Program-made: the position numbers and the translations under genes
Notes under the pieces: generated by a model
Database searches by the model: none
What the model saw: the letters and a program-made list of their open reading frames with translations, nothing else
Told to the model about the DNA's origin: nothing
DNA from: Zygnema cylindricum
Taxonomy: Eukaryota; Streptophyta; Zygnematophyceae; Zygnematales; Zygnemataceae
Direction of reading: 5' to 3'
Assembly: GCA_037447655.1 (NCBI GenBank)
Contig: JBBHKE010001006.1
Location: forward strand, 62,001-126,000
DNA: 64,000 nt
Shown here: positions 1-11,869 of the stretch, piece by piece
How positions within the stretch are numbered: the stretch's first letter is position 1
How the letters are laid out: each line of letters opens with the position of its first letter

Positions 1-402
1 TCTTAACTATTGCTTAGGCATCACTATTGTATACCAAAGGTCTGCACACATTTTGCAAATGAGTCAAGAGCATAACACCATGTCTCCTCTCTCTTCTCTC
101 TCTTCTCTATCCTCTTTAAGTAATCTCTTACTCCAATATCAAATCCTCTATGATTCAATAATGTAAGATCGATTAATACAATTTGATTAATTCGATACTC
201 TGCACATGTTTACTGCTGCCTATATATACTCGCTACTCTGCACTAAGAGACAACAAGAAAAGACAAGCAACAAGAAAAGACAAGCAGAACTTAGTGTAGA
301 GACGAAGTCTTTCCCTAGCTGACTGTGGACACTACAATGAAAAGTTTCGCGAAGAAAGTAGTACACGCTTTCTTCCTTCGCAGACTAACTCCAAACGTTG
401 AC
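1..402. other. Left edge, probable interior of a hAT element
   Basis: No convincing gene is seen. The stretch lies downstream (minus sense) of the hAT transposase fragment, so it is probably transposon interior or decayed transposase; the second terminus would lie outside the window. A CT-rich patch sits near position 85-115. Confidence 0.4.
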
Positions 403-993
403 TTAACACGTGTCGTCACACGAACACACCTGCACGCAAAATGTAACACCTGCGCACGAAACAAACAAGTGACGCGAAACGATTCCACGTCGATCTGGTA
501 TCGCCACCTTTGGCGCCAAGCCCTTGATCATCTCTCGAAATTCAGGGCTCTCCACCACACTTAGTGGCTGGTAGTCTAACACTATCCACCGAATGAGCCT
601 ATCTTTGAAGGATGTTGCTGATCCTCGCTCTACGAAATCCTCCAAAGCTCCTCGCTTTTCTTCAATTTCTTTCAACCTATCACCTACAAATAACTTCTTA
701 TGGTTAACCTTTAAATGAGATAGTAAATTGGTAGGACTCATTGACTTCCCCCTCGCAACAGGCATAGAACAATAATTACAAAAAGCTTTGTCTGGATGCT
801 TCCCATCATGTAGGACTTTGAAATGATGCCAAACTTTTGAATTTACTCCTTTCGGAACAACCTTTTTTGCTTCCCTAAACTGATCTGCAATTTCGGATAA
901 ATTTTCTAACTCTATTGTTTCCATATCCGGAAGCAGTTCACTGTCATTATCCTCTTCACCTCCCATGCTGCCTCCCATCTCTTGGGAATCCAT
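403..993 (-). pseudogene. hAT transposase, N-terminal BED-finger part
   Basis: An open frame of 196 codons. After an acidic N-terminus (about residues 1-35) comes a BED-type zinc finger: W55 of the VWHHF segment, C72 and C75 of CNYC, H93 and H98 of HLKVNH. A segment then reads RLIRWIVLDYQPLSVVESPEF (about 132-152), the conserved region just after the finger in plant hAT transposases. From about residue 165 the frame stops looking like a transposase and soon ends, and the RNase H-like catalytic core and dimerisation domain are absent, so this is a truncated or decayed copy. BED fingers bind DNA, usually at transposon ends. The ATG near 993 faces the terminus at 1529, as expected for the 5' part of a hAT element. 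Confidence 0.75.
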
Positions 994-1375
994 GGAGAAA
1001 ACAAAAAATGTAACCTTTGCACAATATTAATCGCTAGTAATGGATAAGTAATAATGTACTAATTGCTACCAATTTGCCTGCAGACTGCAGATTGCAAATC
1101 CCTTCCTGCCCGAAACGAACAGTCTGCAATTTTTTTTTTTCATATCATACTTTGACTAAATTAGTGTGGGTTTCAAGTTTTCATATGTGAAGTTCTGTAC
1201 CATATTATGTACTAAATAAGTATCTATATGTGTTACAGTATTAGTATTACAGTATAAGTACTTTTTCGTCCGTTACATTTTGCGGCGTTACCTTATAAGT
1301 AACGAAACGAAAATCACGGCGTACGTTGCGTTTCAGAAAATTTGTCAGTATCGCTAAAATAACATATTAAAAAAA

Positions 1376-1529
1376 AAAAAATTATATTAAAAATTCAATA
1401 TATCGCGATATATATCGCGATAATTTATGTTGGTCGCGGTACGATATATCGAGGACTTTCCTCGATCGATATTCGATATATCGAATATCGAGATTATCGC
1501 GATATGAAACTACCCGATACCCAACACTA
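1376..1529. repeat. hAT terminal and subterminal TATCG-rich repeats
   Basis: Many copies of TATCG and CGATA in both orientations (for example TATCGCGATA at 1401-1420) precede the terminal CCAACACTA at 1521-1529. Clustered short subterminal motifs in both orientations are the usual binding sites of hAT transposases; the assignment as such is inference. Confidence 0.55.
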
Positions 1530-3535
1530 CAGATAAGGATTCAAATGCCAAATTTAGGGGGCCGGCCGGATTCGGCCGGGTGATACAGAAAAAAAAAAAA
1601 CCAAAGCAGGGTACGACAGGATAAAAAAAAAACGAAAAAAAATTGAAGGTTTCGTGGGTGCGTACCACTTCACCGCGAATCGTAATTAGAGTTATATAAG
1701 CTAATTCCGTCACCCCAAATTTTGACTCTATCACCATAAATAGAGTACGTTATTCTAAATTATTCTTTACATTATTTAAGGTACTTTTTGAATGACCGTT
1801 AATAACTCTAATACAATGCCGTTTTAAATAGTGTGGCGTACGGTCCGTGTCTGACCGTGCAAAATTGTACTTTATTAAGTAAATAAGTACAAATAATGAT
1901 TCAATACTGGCCGTTATCACGTAACTGCGTTTTAACAAACCACGTAATGCAAACGTCATAATGACGTGAAACTGTACGTTTTGTCATATTTTTTACGTGT
2001 ACCTAATCTACATCAGATATATTCAGTGCCCAAATTTACGCCCAAATTAGAGTTATTGATTAATTGGAGTAATGTTTTTTTAGAAAAGGGTTGATCACCC
2101 AAAATAGAGTAAATAACTCTAATTATTATTTTTCGATTTTTTACTCTAATTATTTCTTCACCTAATTACGATTCGCGATGTACAGTACAGATACTGTGGT
2201 GTCCATACTATCCAACATTATTGTACTTTGTACTCTTGGTATCTAGGAAGAAAACAAAAAACTAGACAATTGCAAATTTCACCCGAAAATTATGTGACAT
2301 CATTATTACCGTCGCAAATTCCTCTCCCAAAGTCTTAGATACAATACTAACACTATTCATGTCGAAAACCTTACAGGAAGGTAAGGGCCTCAAATCGTAC
2401 TCTATTGCAAAGTGTTAATTATGCACTTTATAAGTTGTTTCCACAAATTACGAGATGTATTAGTTTTAAAAGGTTATACAAGCCATCTCCTACCCAAATT
2501 GTAAACACATGAAATATAATCATAACGAAACTTAGCCTTTGGGAATCACAAAGTAGAGAGCATTGGGAGAGGCAAATTATGAAATCAATAGAATAGACTG
2601 GTTTAGGCAGCTTAGAAAATGTATTTATAGTCAAGGGGCCACAAGGCGTAAGTCGAAGTGAGCCCGGATTAAAATACATTTGTTCCTATGAATTAATTCT
2701 AATTAAAGTTGCATTCTATTTATAAGCTCTACATCGAGAATGCGGAATAAGAATGTACAAAGAGTTTTGATGAATAGACTTTATGCTTCGATGAATCTAT
2801 TTACCTGTTGCAAGAGATTCTTGATAGAGTTATGAGATATTTTAAAGATCTTAGAGATAGATGTTATAAATGCCTTGTTGCACTATACATCTTTTTGTGT
2901 GTCATCCTGCCATGAAATGCATCACTGAGTCCTGCAATCAAATAATGTCATTTGTCGGCTTCCACCACAAAATGTCGCTCGCCGATTCCGATCCACAAAT
3001 ACATACGTTAAAGATTGGCGGAATTGGCATCGAATTCCGTATACTTCGATTCGTCGCGTCACGTCACACCAAAAAATGAGAATCGGTAAAGTCTGCCGAT
3101 ACAAATGGATCGCAAAACATAACAAGATGTACCACTAATGTTGTACTTATTTGGTTACCTCCGAGTACGGGCAGTCGCCAGAAATAGAGTTTAGGTTAAC
3201 TTTTTTTTTTATTAAACAATTATTGGGTACTAGGTAACAATTTAAGAGCGTCCAATAACGCGGCCGGATTTCGAGGGTTCAGATTTTGAAAAAAAAAAAA
3301 ATGTAGGATTCGGGTATCTGAAATTTTGACTTTTGTGACCTCTGTAGGGAGGTCCCTTTCAATTGTACGGCATAAATTAAAAGCAAAACGAAACGTTACA
3401 TAACGTACGGCATCCAATCAACTACCACACTTTACGTTCATGGAGATCCAGCTTAAGATAATAATACATAACGCGACTTGCGACGGCCACGTCGACGACG
3501 CTATTTGTTGTTATCGGTGTCATCGTTTTTAAATG
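1530..3535. other. AT-rich intergenic DNA with one TIR element
   Basis: No coding signal. It contains the inverted-terminal-repeat element listed separately and short A/T runs at 1590-1640 and 3200-3300. Around 2990-3110 there is a GC-richer patch with several GATTCGG/CGATTC-like words, perhaps an old repeat. Confidence 0.4.
1662..2188. mobile_element. MITE-like element with ~27-bp inverted ends
   Basis: The left end (1662-1689) and the right end (2161-2188) are inverted copies of one another: CGCGAATCGTAATTAG on the left meets CTAATTACGATTCGCG on the right, and both flanks begin with GTAC. The interior (about 470 bp) is AT-rich and non-coding, with repeats of AGAGTTAT/ACTCTAAT. The size and lack of coding fit a non-autonomous DNA transposon. 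The exact outer boundary is uncertain because of the GTAC palindromes. Confidence 0.5.
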
Positions 3536-3604
3536 TTGTCGCTGTCACTGTCACTGTCGCAAGACGGTGTCGCTGTCGCAGTCGTTGTCGCTGTCACAAG
3601 GCGG
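3536..3604. repeat. GTCGCT/GTCACT hexamer minisatellite
   Basis: About ten imperfect six-base units (GTCGCT, GTCACT, GTCGCA and variants) run in tandem, interrupted once by AAGACGGT. The triplet period means any ORF across it would encode a low-complexity peptide; I see no sign that it is translated. Confidence 0.6.
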
Positions 3605-6153
3605 TGTTGTCTGGCATTGTTGTTTTGGAATGTCAAATTTATTTCAAAAAGTGCGATGGAATAATCCATCAAGTACAAAGGGGCTCAAAAAGAAGAAATA
3701 GACGCTTGTTGCTAAAGAATAGCCAAAGGAAAAGAAGGTAAACAAAAACGCATAGATGCATTGTTGTTTTAGGGTTCTCTGTCGGTTTATCCTCCCTTGA
3801 CTTTTTACACGTTTGGTCCCTTCGCACACGCATCGGACGAATCGCACAACTCGCGGCGGTGGCAAAAAAAGCAGAACTGATTGCCCGACCAAAAAAAATT
3901 TCCCGCAGCCAATCACAAATTGCGAACAATCGCACAACTCACTGCGGCAACGTTCAAAAAAGTGAGAAAACCTTTACGTTTTGTTAAAAACAAAACTTTT
4001 TTTTTTTTGGTTGCGGCCGTCGTCGCTATTTTTCCAACAGTTTTTTGACTTTTTTGACTTTTTCTCTCTCGAGTCGGTACTGGGCAGTCCTCTTATTTTT
4101 TGTCGCCACCTTTCTCGCTGTCTTTTCGCCCGTAGCAAGTCGTGCGTCGCACGTGCAGAGTAGTACAGCCCATGATCATTAGGATTTTCAGTGTTAATGC
4201 TAAATTGAGACGTGGCAGATTGTTATCCACTTCCTTAAATAGTGTTGCTAACACTGTTTTGACTTCTGGCCAAAAAATAGGCGCCCAAATTGTTGTTACC
4301 AACTCTAATAACGACGGTGGTGTAGTATCCAACACATGTAATCCCTACAATTACTTTGCGTAATTTTATTTTTTGCTTATCTCTCTCTTACCAACTTTCT
4401 CTTTTCTTTCTCTTTTTTTTTTTTTTTTCTTTTTTTTTCTGTTTTCACCCACACTCCAACTTCATGTTAGGTGTTGTAATGTGTAAGTTATTCTCGATGG
4501 TAATGTCAATTTGGTTGCGCGTCACGTCGCGCTCTTCGTTTCATTTGCGGAGTTCACGTTTGAAATAGGGAAAACGGTATGGTATGAAAACAATATTTTT
4601 TTTGTCCGCCATGAACTAGCACGTGACGCTAGCCTACGTCAACTAGCGTGTTGTGATATGAGCCACTTGTCTATACGAAAAGTAAACACATTGCGGACAT
4701 GATATGTACGAAGCCTTCCAAATAAAACAATATTGCCACGCGCGTTTGTCGTACCGATAATAACCCTAGAGGAACTTAGAACATGCCCAAAAAAAAACTC
4801 GGGCGCCCGAATAAAAAACAGCAAAGGACTAAGCGGGCACCTCACACGAATCATCTCTTCCTTTCACTTTAAACATTCCAAAATTTTGATAAACCAAACA
4901 AAACTTTCCCAAGCAAAGGCTTTTTTTATATCCGTGTTTTCCTTGACAACCTCTTTCCGTTGCTACTCGCCGCTCATTCCTAAGGTTTCTTTACCCTCAC
5001 CCTGGTTGTCTTTTTTTCTTGCCAACTTAACTTTAAATCTGCAACTTTTGATGAATGTTTAGATTTTAATATCAATTATGTTGTAGTCTGACGTACAAAA
5101 ACAACTCTACTAACAAAAACTCTACTGACAGGCTAAAAAGCTTTATATTTATAAAGATTTGGACTTTTTATAATTCTCAGTTCATGCTCATTAATTTCAA
5201 TATAAATATAGTCGTTAGTTTTTGTAAATTAGGCTATAATTTTTATGAATTTATAAGGTGAATCTTCTAAATGTTGATTGATAATATTAATAAGCCGCTG
5301 TAAAGTTATATTTGAATTATGTGCAATATTTGAATGTAAAATCTTTAGAAAATCGAAATCTACATAAAGGCTAGTTTGAAATAATTGTAAAAAATCTACT
5401 GCAACATATTAGATAAATTAATTATAACTGTATTTGAATATAGTATCTTTATTAAGAAAAAAAATCATTCGTGACTATCTAAATCTTTATAAATCTATTA
5501 TTTAGAATATCTTTGGAAAGCCTTTTTTTTTTTAAGGTCTTGTTGAGTCTTTTAGTATGCATGCATGAACCGACGTTGGGGTTCAAATACTTCATTGTTC
5601 GTGAGGTACCTTAAGCTTCCAGATGTATGCCTATTTTTATTTTTTTAATGAAAATATTAATACTCTTGCAAATATTCGCTTCGTAAGTTTTTTTAAGCGT
5701 TAATGTTTCTTTTACTAGTGTAGTTTGTAAACCTACAATATAATTAACCTGAATGAAATTTTATTGAGATTTTATGCGTTCTACGTAAGACTTAGCTAAA
5801 ACATTCTTTTTTATCCCTAAAATGTTAAAAACTATACTTCCAATTAAAACTCTTAATTCATTTTATACAGTTTTTTTTTTAATGGCTAGAATATGTATTT
5901 TGATCAATAATTGTAATTTCTCTGTTACAACTTTAAATTTTTTTATGGAGTCAAAAATAAATCTGCCCAAAAACTAGTTCATCTTCCCAAGAATTAAATC
6001 GTCTTTTAAACTATAAGTTAAACCATTTAATTGAAGGAAGTTTATGATTATAATTCACACACACCCTATCCATCACTAACACACCCACTCCCATTTTTTG
6101 CCATTTACTACTTGTACAAGCATGTTGTAAACAGAGGAGGGAGATACACATAA
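3605..6153. other. Intergenic DNA, no supported gene
   Basis: A 73-codon plus-strand ORF at 4142-4363 ends in a near-normal-composition peptide but matches nothing I recognise and has no neighbours. A T-rich tract is present at 4400-4440. From 5060 to 6050 the DNA is strongly AT-rich with no open frame of note. Confidence 0.4.
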
Positions 6154-6750
6154 ATGGACGACATTAACCTTCCCATTTTCACTCAAACTTCACAAGAAGA
6201 TACGCCTCCAAATAGATATTTCAGGAGAGGTGAACCGGAAAAAGATCGTTGGACGAAACATGAAATAAAGGTTTTGTTGGTTAGGTGGGTCAAACTAAAA
6301 AAAAAGCCTAGGGAAGCATTGCACCAAAGAGCAATGGCAGAAAATTGCAACTGTTGTTAGTCAACTACCTGATAGCAAAAGTCGTTTCATTGCTTCATGT
6401 AAACAAAAACTAAGTGACGAAAAAATAAATACAAAGATGCAAAAAGGAGGGAGAAAGAAACAGAGGAAAAACCTCTAGGGAAATTCTTTTCCACATTAGT
6501 CCTTATCCTACATTGTCGCTTTGGCACTACGGGGCTCAAAGGTGGACGGGGAAATTTTGGAGCGATTCGAAATGTAGCAGGCAATAATGCAAGATCAAAA
6601 GTCAGTTCACGCAAACAAGTGATACCTCAAAATAAGTCACCAGTTCACGGAAATGCGTGATACCTCAAAATGAGACACCAAATCAAGGCAGGCAAAACTT
6701 AAACCAACATGAACCTGGTCCAAAGAAACATCAGCAACCAATTACAAAGG

Positions 6751-6840
6751 GGTGAGATTAACGACGATGAAGGAAAATAGGGTGAGATTAACGACGATGA
6801 AGGAAAATAGGGTGAGATTAACGACAATGAATGAAGACAA
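6751..6840. repeat. Three tandem 30-bp units
   Basis: GGTGAGATTAACGACGATGA followed by AGGAAAATAG repeats exactly at 6751 and 6781, and with changes at 6811. The period of 30 keeps a reading frame, suggesting a former coding repeat of the trihelix pseudogene. Confidence 0.8.
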
Positions 6841-6917
6841 AATGCAACAGGGGTGTGGGGCAGTCCAATTCTTGTGGATGAATTAACAAGTGATAAAAAT
6901 AATAAGAGAGTGGATAG

Positions 6918-7232
6918 AAGAAATGAGGACATTGGTGAGGAATATGTGGCGTTTTCTCTAAGTAAAAATCATGCATAAACTATAAATCCAGAAAATGGTG
7001 CATAAGGCAAAAAGGTGACGCTCATGACGACGAACGAGAGTGCGAAATGTGAGAGGGGCCTTTTAACACCGCAGAAGAGAGGATATTGGTAAGCATTATG
7101 ACGCGTTTTCTCTAGGTAAAAGTCATGCAAAACCTATAAATTCGGATGAAAGGTGCACAAGGCAAGAAATTAACGCCGATGACAACAAAAGAGAGTGCGA
7201 ATGTGAGGGGTGGCTTTTAACACCCAGAAGAG
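6918..7232. repeat. Two tandem ~160-bp units
   Basis: The block from about 6918 (GAGGACATTGG, GCGTTTTCTCTA, GTGCATAAGGC) recurs from about 7083 with scattered changes; each unit ends in a CTTTTAACACC segment. A diverged tandem duplication inside the pseudogene. Confidence 0.6.
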
Positions 7233-8027
7233 AATGTTAAAGAGGTGTTCAGCTCGCCAGAGAGCAAGAAATTTGCGCGCCAACCAAAACAACTCCCAGC
7301 GAGAAGACAATGAGCTTTCTGGCAATTTAGTGTTGATGCATTGAAAATTTCAAACCTTGTGGAGCAAGAATTAGAGGAGTTTTGGAGGTTGGAGAAAATA
7401 ATGCCTCGTCCCAAAGAAATGATGATTTAAATGGGTTGGTAAGGAGAATCTCTAGTATTATCAATAATGCAGATCAATCTGACAAAGACAAACAAGAGGC
7501 GTTACAAAGGTCTAACAAAACCAAAACAGAGTTGATTTACCGTCGACTAGCTTTCGACATGGAGTGTCGACAGAAAATAAAAAAGATAAAAGGGAACAAA
7601 AACAGAAAGAAAATGAAAGAGAATAATAATTATGATATTAATTGATGAGAGAGAATTAAAACTTGAAGAAATAAAGGTTAAAAACGAGGGGATGCGTCTA
7701 AAAATAGTGTGCGCCAAGCGCAGAGTCATCTACTAAAAACACGCAGTGGGTAAGGTTCAATTTAGGTGGGTTGTTTTTTACATGATTCCTTCACATGTAA
7801 TTTAATTGACCACAAAAAAGAGTGTAAATTTGAAAAAAAAAAATAGTTCATATTAAGAATGAGCAGTCGCAAGCCTAACCAAACAACCAAAGCAATTTGA
7901 GCTCCGTTTTGACATGTATTTGATATATAATTCCTTTGCTTTTGCATCTCTTAAGGATGTAGGTTATTTGTTGTTGATTACAAGACTGTTGAATTGTGGA
8001 AATGAAACAAACATAGAGTTAGCACAT

Positions 8028-9066
8028 TGTAGAATTTAAAGGTTCTTTTAGTATTTCTAGGTTTTGTAAAAGATAAAATGCAAAAAAGAAGCTGAGGTAG
8101 TCTGCCTCTAACTCCTCTCTCCAGCTCCCACACTTTTCGCAGTCAATCAAAGTTGGAGAGGGAGCTAGAGCCATAGCTACCTATGCTATCCTGACGAAAC
8201 GGACATTAGATTGGTAGATTTACCAAAATGGTTCTTGACGGACCCAGGATTTGAACCTGGTACCTGTCGTCTGTCAATTCCGCCGGTAGCCGATAGCCTT
8301 AACTAATTAGTCTAGGACCAAGGTTATATGATATAAGGTGTGATAGCTGAATAAATGTTTACACGTAGACAATTTAATTTAATGCAATATTTGGACATAG
8401 ATATAGTTTGTGTTGTACGAGGTATAGAACATCCGAAACGAATACCACGCACTTTATTTCAAAAGCAAAACAAATAGCGCGAAAGTATTTATGACAGCTA
8501 CAATTGAAATCCGGTTTAATCGGACGGTAGCGAAGCATTTTGAGGTCGCAGAATAGGTTTTTGGCGGTTTGCGGTCGACATCACATTGATTGAGACATGG
8601 CACAACCACATTGAATTACTACATTTTCGCGGATTTCATGAACGAATCCAAATATGACATGTGTCGATTTGTTGACCATGTCGTACAATGGCCGTAAAAA
8701 AATTACACTAGCACCTGTACCTTTTTATACGACACAATATTATGATTGTTGTCGTACTTCAGTAGATTCATTTTTAGAGAGAGATATGACTTAGAAAAAT
8801 TGATATATTGGACTCTCTTTCCCAAAGAGCTTCTGTCCAAAAGGTCAAGTTTGAACCTCCATAACTTACTGCTCAGGGGAGCATATTCAGAGATTCTTTT
8901 TGCTAAAAAATCAAGGGAATTTTCCCATCACAAAGGTGAAAGTAGTCAGATTTTTTGTGTGCCACGGTGGCAGTTATTTTTGCTTAAACACAAAAGGGTG
9001 AGGGTTATCTTAGACGCTTCTTGTGAGCAGCCTACGCTGAGGACCTATACAGGTCTCAAAGTTGCA
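8028..9066 (+). repeat. Copia 5' LTR
   Basis: It starts TGTAGAATTT, ends GTTGCA, and is closely similar to 13408-14451. It holds, in order: a GC-balanced block with AGTCTGCCTCTAACTCC and GGAGAGGGAGCTAGAGCC, an antisense tRNA-like segment (8236-8320), a block with CCATGTCGTACAATGGCCGT (8677-8696), and a 3' part with AGATTCTTTTTGCT common to the whole LTR family. A TATA box is not obvious in this copy. Confidence 0.85.
8236..8320 (-). other. tRNA-like module inside the LTR
   Basis: On the minus strand this reads with an A-box-like TAGACTAATTAGTTAAGGC (8296-8314) and a B-box GGTTCAAATCC (8247-8257) embedded in a stem CCAGG...CCTGG, followed by GTCCGTCA. Spacing and TΨC-arm pairing are tRNA-like, but the acceptor stem is incomplete. 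The same module is found in every better-preserved LTR of this family in the window (13.6, 16.1, 17.4, 19.3, 24.5 and 26.8 kb). Confidence 0.65.
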
Positions 9067-9068
9067 AG

Positions 9069-9081
9069 TTATTGGCCCACC
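9069..9081 (+). promoter_or_regulatory. Primer binding site, half-tRNA type (iMet)
   Basis: TTATTGGCCCACC begins two bases after the LTR. It is complementary (one mismatch) to the anticodon-stem side of plant initiator-Met tRNA, GGUGGGCCCAUAA, not to the tRNA 3' end. Drosophila copia primes in this way from a 5' half of tRNA-iMet. A related element at 18179 has the exact TTATGGGCCCAC. Confidence 0.7.
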
Positions 9082-9114
9082 CTCTAAGGTACCCATCTTC
9101 AATGGAAGTGGCTT

Positions 9115-10168
9115 CATACACTAGGAAAGTATGATGAAAGGAGCTCTATGTGAGAAACGGTTTTAGGGAATAGTGAGTGGACAGGTGAGGCGTCAATCAA
9201 GTCTAAGGATCCCTCTAGGGTTTGCAAGAAGCACATTCACAGAGATGTAGATCCATCTCCAACGGAGGAGACAAAGGAAGGGGACACGGTGGACAAAGGA
9301 AAGGAGAAGGAGACGGTCACACGAATCGCAACTTGTTTGGCATTTATGTAGCCTATTCCGAGGAACGAGGAAATTGATATCGATACCTGGGACTACAAAA
9401 ATATGGCGGTTAAGCACTTCATCCTCCGCCATCTTACTCAAGGGCTTGCACCTCCTCATTTGCAGGTAGATATGGCATCCAATCTTTAGGTGGCTCTTAT
9501 AGAGATGTACTAAAGTGGTAAGATCCAGCAACAGTAGTTGGTTGATCAGAATATAGACGCATATATATATATACAAGGGGGGGAAGATGTTGGATTTTTG
9601 TAAGGTGCTTGCAACACTTTTCATGGAACTAGAGAGTGCTAGATAGGTTGAAACATAAAAGATGAAGGTTAACTGCTTGCTTATGAAGTTACCAGATGAG
9701 TTCGAGAACATAGTCCACGGTGTGCAGGACTTGTCCAACTGAAGGTGGATATGGAATCCAGTGGTAGAGATGATTCTCGTTCAAGGGATTAAGATTGAGA
9801 TCCGAAGGGGAGGAAATAGTGGGCAAGCCTTGGCAACCAGGACCGATTTGAAGAACAATGATCCCAAGAAACCGGTCAAAAAATTTAGAAAAGGGGGGAA
9901 AAAAAATCAGCCCGACGAGTTTAGACCAAGGACTCCCAAGGGCTTGTGCCACTTTTGTAAGAAACCAAGGCACTATAAGGCGGAGTGCGCTTAGCTAACC
10001 GAGCTGCAGTTAAAGGAGGGGCAAAATGGTGGAACCCTGAGAGGAAAGAAAAATGCCCTTCTGATAAAGGTACATGAGGCGGAATCCGAGGACGAGGATG
10101 ATGAACTATTATTGGATGCGGAGTAGGAAGCAAAATACGAGGTCGAAATTCCACGAAGGCACAAATGA
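9115..10168 (+). pseudogene. gag: Copia Gag remnant with CCHC finger
   Basis: Frames are broken by stops. A lysine/glutamate-rich stretch near 9270-9320 and a Gag-like middle part lead into a CCHC zinc knuckle at about 9940-9990 (CHFCKKPRHYKAEC; ligands C, C, H, C all present). The knuckle would bind genomic RNA. The frame closes with TAG right after the knuckle, and an acidic stretch with several stops bridges to the protease. Confidence 0.7.
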
Positions 10169-10180
10169 GCTTACGGTGGA

Positions 10181-11467
10181 TTGAAATGTGAAGCAGGCTG
10201 GATTGTAGATTCACGTGCCTCTATGCACATGTGTAAGGATAAATACCCGTTCACTAAGATGAAAAGGATTCCCACCGTAGAGATAGAGTACGGGGATGGG
10301 AGGATAGTTACTACTACTCTTGTACGATCGGTAGATCAGAAAGTGTTAGTAGAAGGAAAAACATCCATAATTACATTCTCCAACGTATTCTTTATTCCAG
10401 AGCTAAACAAAAACCTCATCTCTACGTCTGTATTAGATGATAAGGGTTTTGATACTAGCACTAGAAAAGGAGAGGGTTTTGATACTAGCAGTAGAAAAGG
10501 AGTCTTTACTGCTAGTTTTGAGGAGGAAGTTTATTTCACTGCAGAAATAGGTAGCCAAGGGATGTTTAGGCTGATTTTAACCAATGAAAAGAAGAAAATT
10601 TATTATATTGGAGTTGATGATATAACGTTGTGGCATAAAAGGCTTGGGCATGTGAATCTAAATAAGTTACGAGAGATGAAAAAGATGGGAGTGGTGGAAG
10701 GGATCCTGTTCGGTGAGAGTGAAAATCTAAGTAATTGTATTAGATGTGCTCAAGGTAAAGCACACATATTACCCTTCCCAAACACTGCCACCTTTAAGGG
10801 AGAAAAGATTCTAGATTTAGTAAACACACATATTTGGGGGCCTGCCAAAGTGCCCTCACCCAGGGGGAAGAGATTTATGATGACTATCGTTAATGATAGG
10901 CCTCGCTATTCCAGGGTGTTTTTTATGAAAAATAAGTCAGAGGCTTAGGAATGTTTTAGGAAATATAAAGCATGGAAGGAAAAACTCCATAAACCCCCAA
11001 TCAAGAGGATAAATAGTGATAATGGTGGAGAGTACACCTCTAATCAATTTGAGGATTTTCTGAGAGAAGATGCAATGCAACACCCAAAGGCAGTTCCTAA
11101 AAATCTCAAGCAGAATGGTGATGCTGAAAGATTAAATAGAACACTGAGAGATAGTGTTAGGAGTATGTTGTCAATTAAAAAGATAGGAAAGAAGTTTTGG
11201 GCCGAAGCAATGAACTGTGCAAATTATCTCAAGTATAATGTTCTTACTTTGGTTGTAAAAGGCCAAACACCATATGAGAGATGGACAGGCCGAAAACCAG
11301 ATGTTTCACACTTAAAGGTTTTCGGTAGTCAAGTGTCCAGTTTAGACACAAATCTACCAGAGTGGAAGTTAGATCCAAAGGGAAAACTAGGATATCTACT
11401 AGGTTATGATGAAGATGTCATAGGATATAAAGTCTATGATCTTAAGAGAGAAGATAGAAATCTATAA
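10181..11467 (+). pseudogene. pol: Copia protease and integrase remnant
   Basis: The first open stretch (10181-10948) starts with the protease active-site loop IVDSRAS, where the usual DSGAS glycine is arginine, which should kill the enzyme. It continues to a pre-integrase finger (LWHKRLGHVN, then CIRCAQGK) and the start of the integrase core (DLVNTHIWGPA, first Asp replaced within the motif). A TAG at 10946 separates it from the rest: SDNGGEY near 11020, then the Glu region (LKQNGDAERLNRTL, from about 11110) and the C-terminal LKVFGSQ segment. A duplicated heptapeptide-like block (GFDTSTRKGE / GFDTSSRKGV) lies near 10445-10505. Confidence 0.8.
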
Positions 11468-11869
11468 ATCCATTTAAGCATACAAAGACAGTCAAAATCA
11501 GATATGAGTCAAAAAATTTTGATGACTTTGAGCTTCCTAACTATCCAAGATTTCAAAATGATGATGATCTTGCAGGAATAGATCAGATCGAGAAGGACCC
11601 AAATCTGGAACCCCTAGTATCAACTCCAACCAAAGCGGATGACGTGGTGGAAATCGACCCGGAAACAAGGGATAGGGGAGAAGTAGAAATTGTTTGGAAG
11701 AATCTAAGGGAGCCATCTATTCCGGCAACCACGTTTGAGAGAGGAAGAAAAAGCAGCAAAAGACTGCAAGAGAGACAAGTTAACAATAAAGAAACCAAAC
11801 AATCTCACCCAAATGAACCTCAAACTTATAATGAGGGAAGGACTTGTCCTGACTGAAACCGGTGGAAGA

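Larger units (their letters stand above)
403..1529 (-). mobile_element. hAT transposon, 5' end (partial, runs off window)
   Basis: The BED transposase fragment is followed, in minus-strand upstream direction, by a subterminal region and a terminus TAGTGTTGGGTATCGG (minus sense, ending at 1529). TAGTGTTG-type ends are typical of hAT elements and match the ends of the elements at 29.3 and 46.4 kb. The other terminus is outside the window, so length and target duplication cannot be given. Confidence 0.65.
6154..7735 (+). pseudogene. Decayed trihelix (SANT/Myb-like) gene
   Basis: The first frame (from 6154) encodes a short N-terminus and DRWTKHEIKVLLVRWVKLKK, the start of a trihelix DNA-binding domain with its first tryptophan. 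Near 6325 the frame shifts; the other frame continues the domain as TKEQWQKIATVVSQLP and then a CKQKL motif. The region behind it is broken by stops and tandem repeats (6751-7232). A helical, charged C-terminal part at 7382-7735 resembles the coiled-coil tail of trihelix or transposon-derived Myb-like proteins (LKLEEIKVKNEGMRLK near 7660). The frameshift and internal repeats argue for a pseudogene; an intron-containing gene with an assembly error is less likely. The tail region is duplicated at 14826-14940. Confidence 0.5.

Noticed and set aside
4142-4363. 73-codon ORF with ordinary composition
   Set aside because: No domain, no neighbouring exons and no second copy to test it against.
6751-6840. 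CRISPR-like array
   Set aside because: The units are directly adjacent without spacers and the context is eukaryotic.
8236-8320. True tRNA gene
   Set aside because: The acceptor stem is incomplete and the same segment recurs at a fixed place in every LTR copy, so it is a tRNA-like module, not a free tRNA gene.
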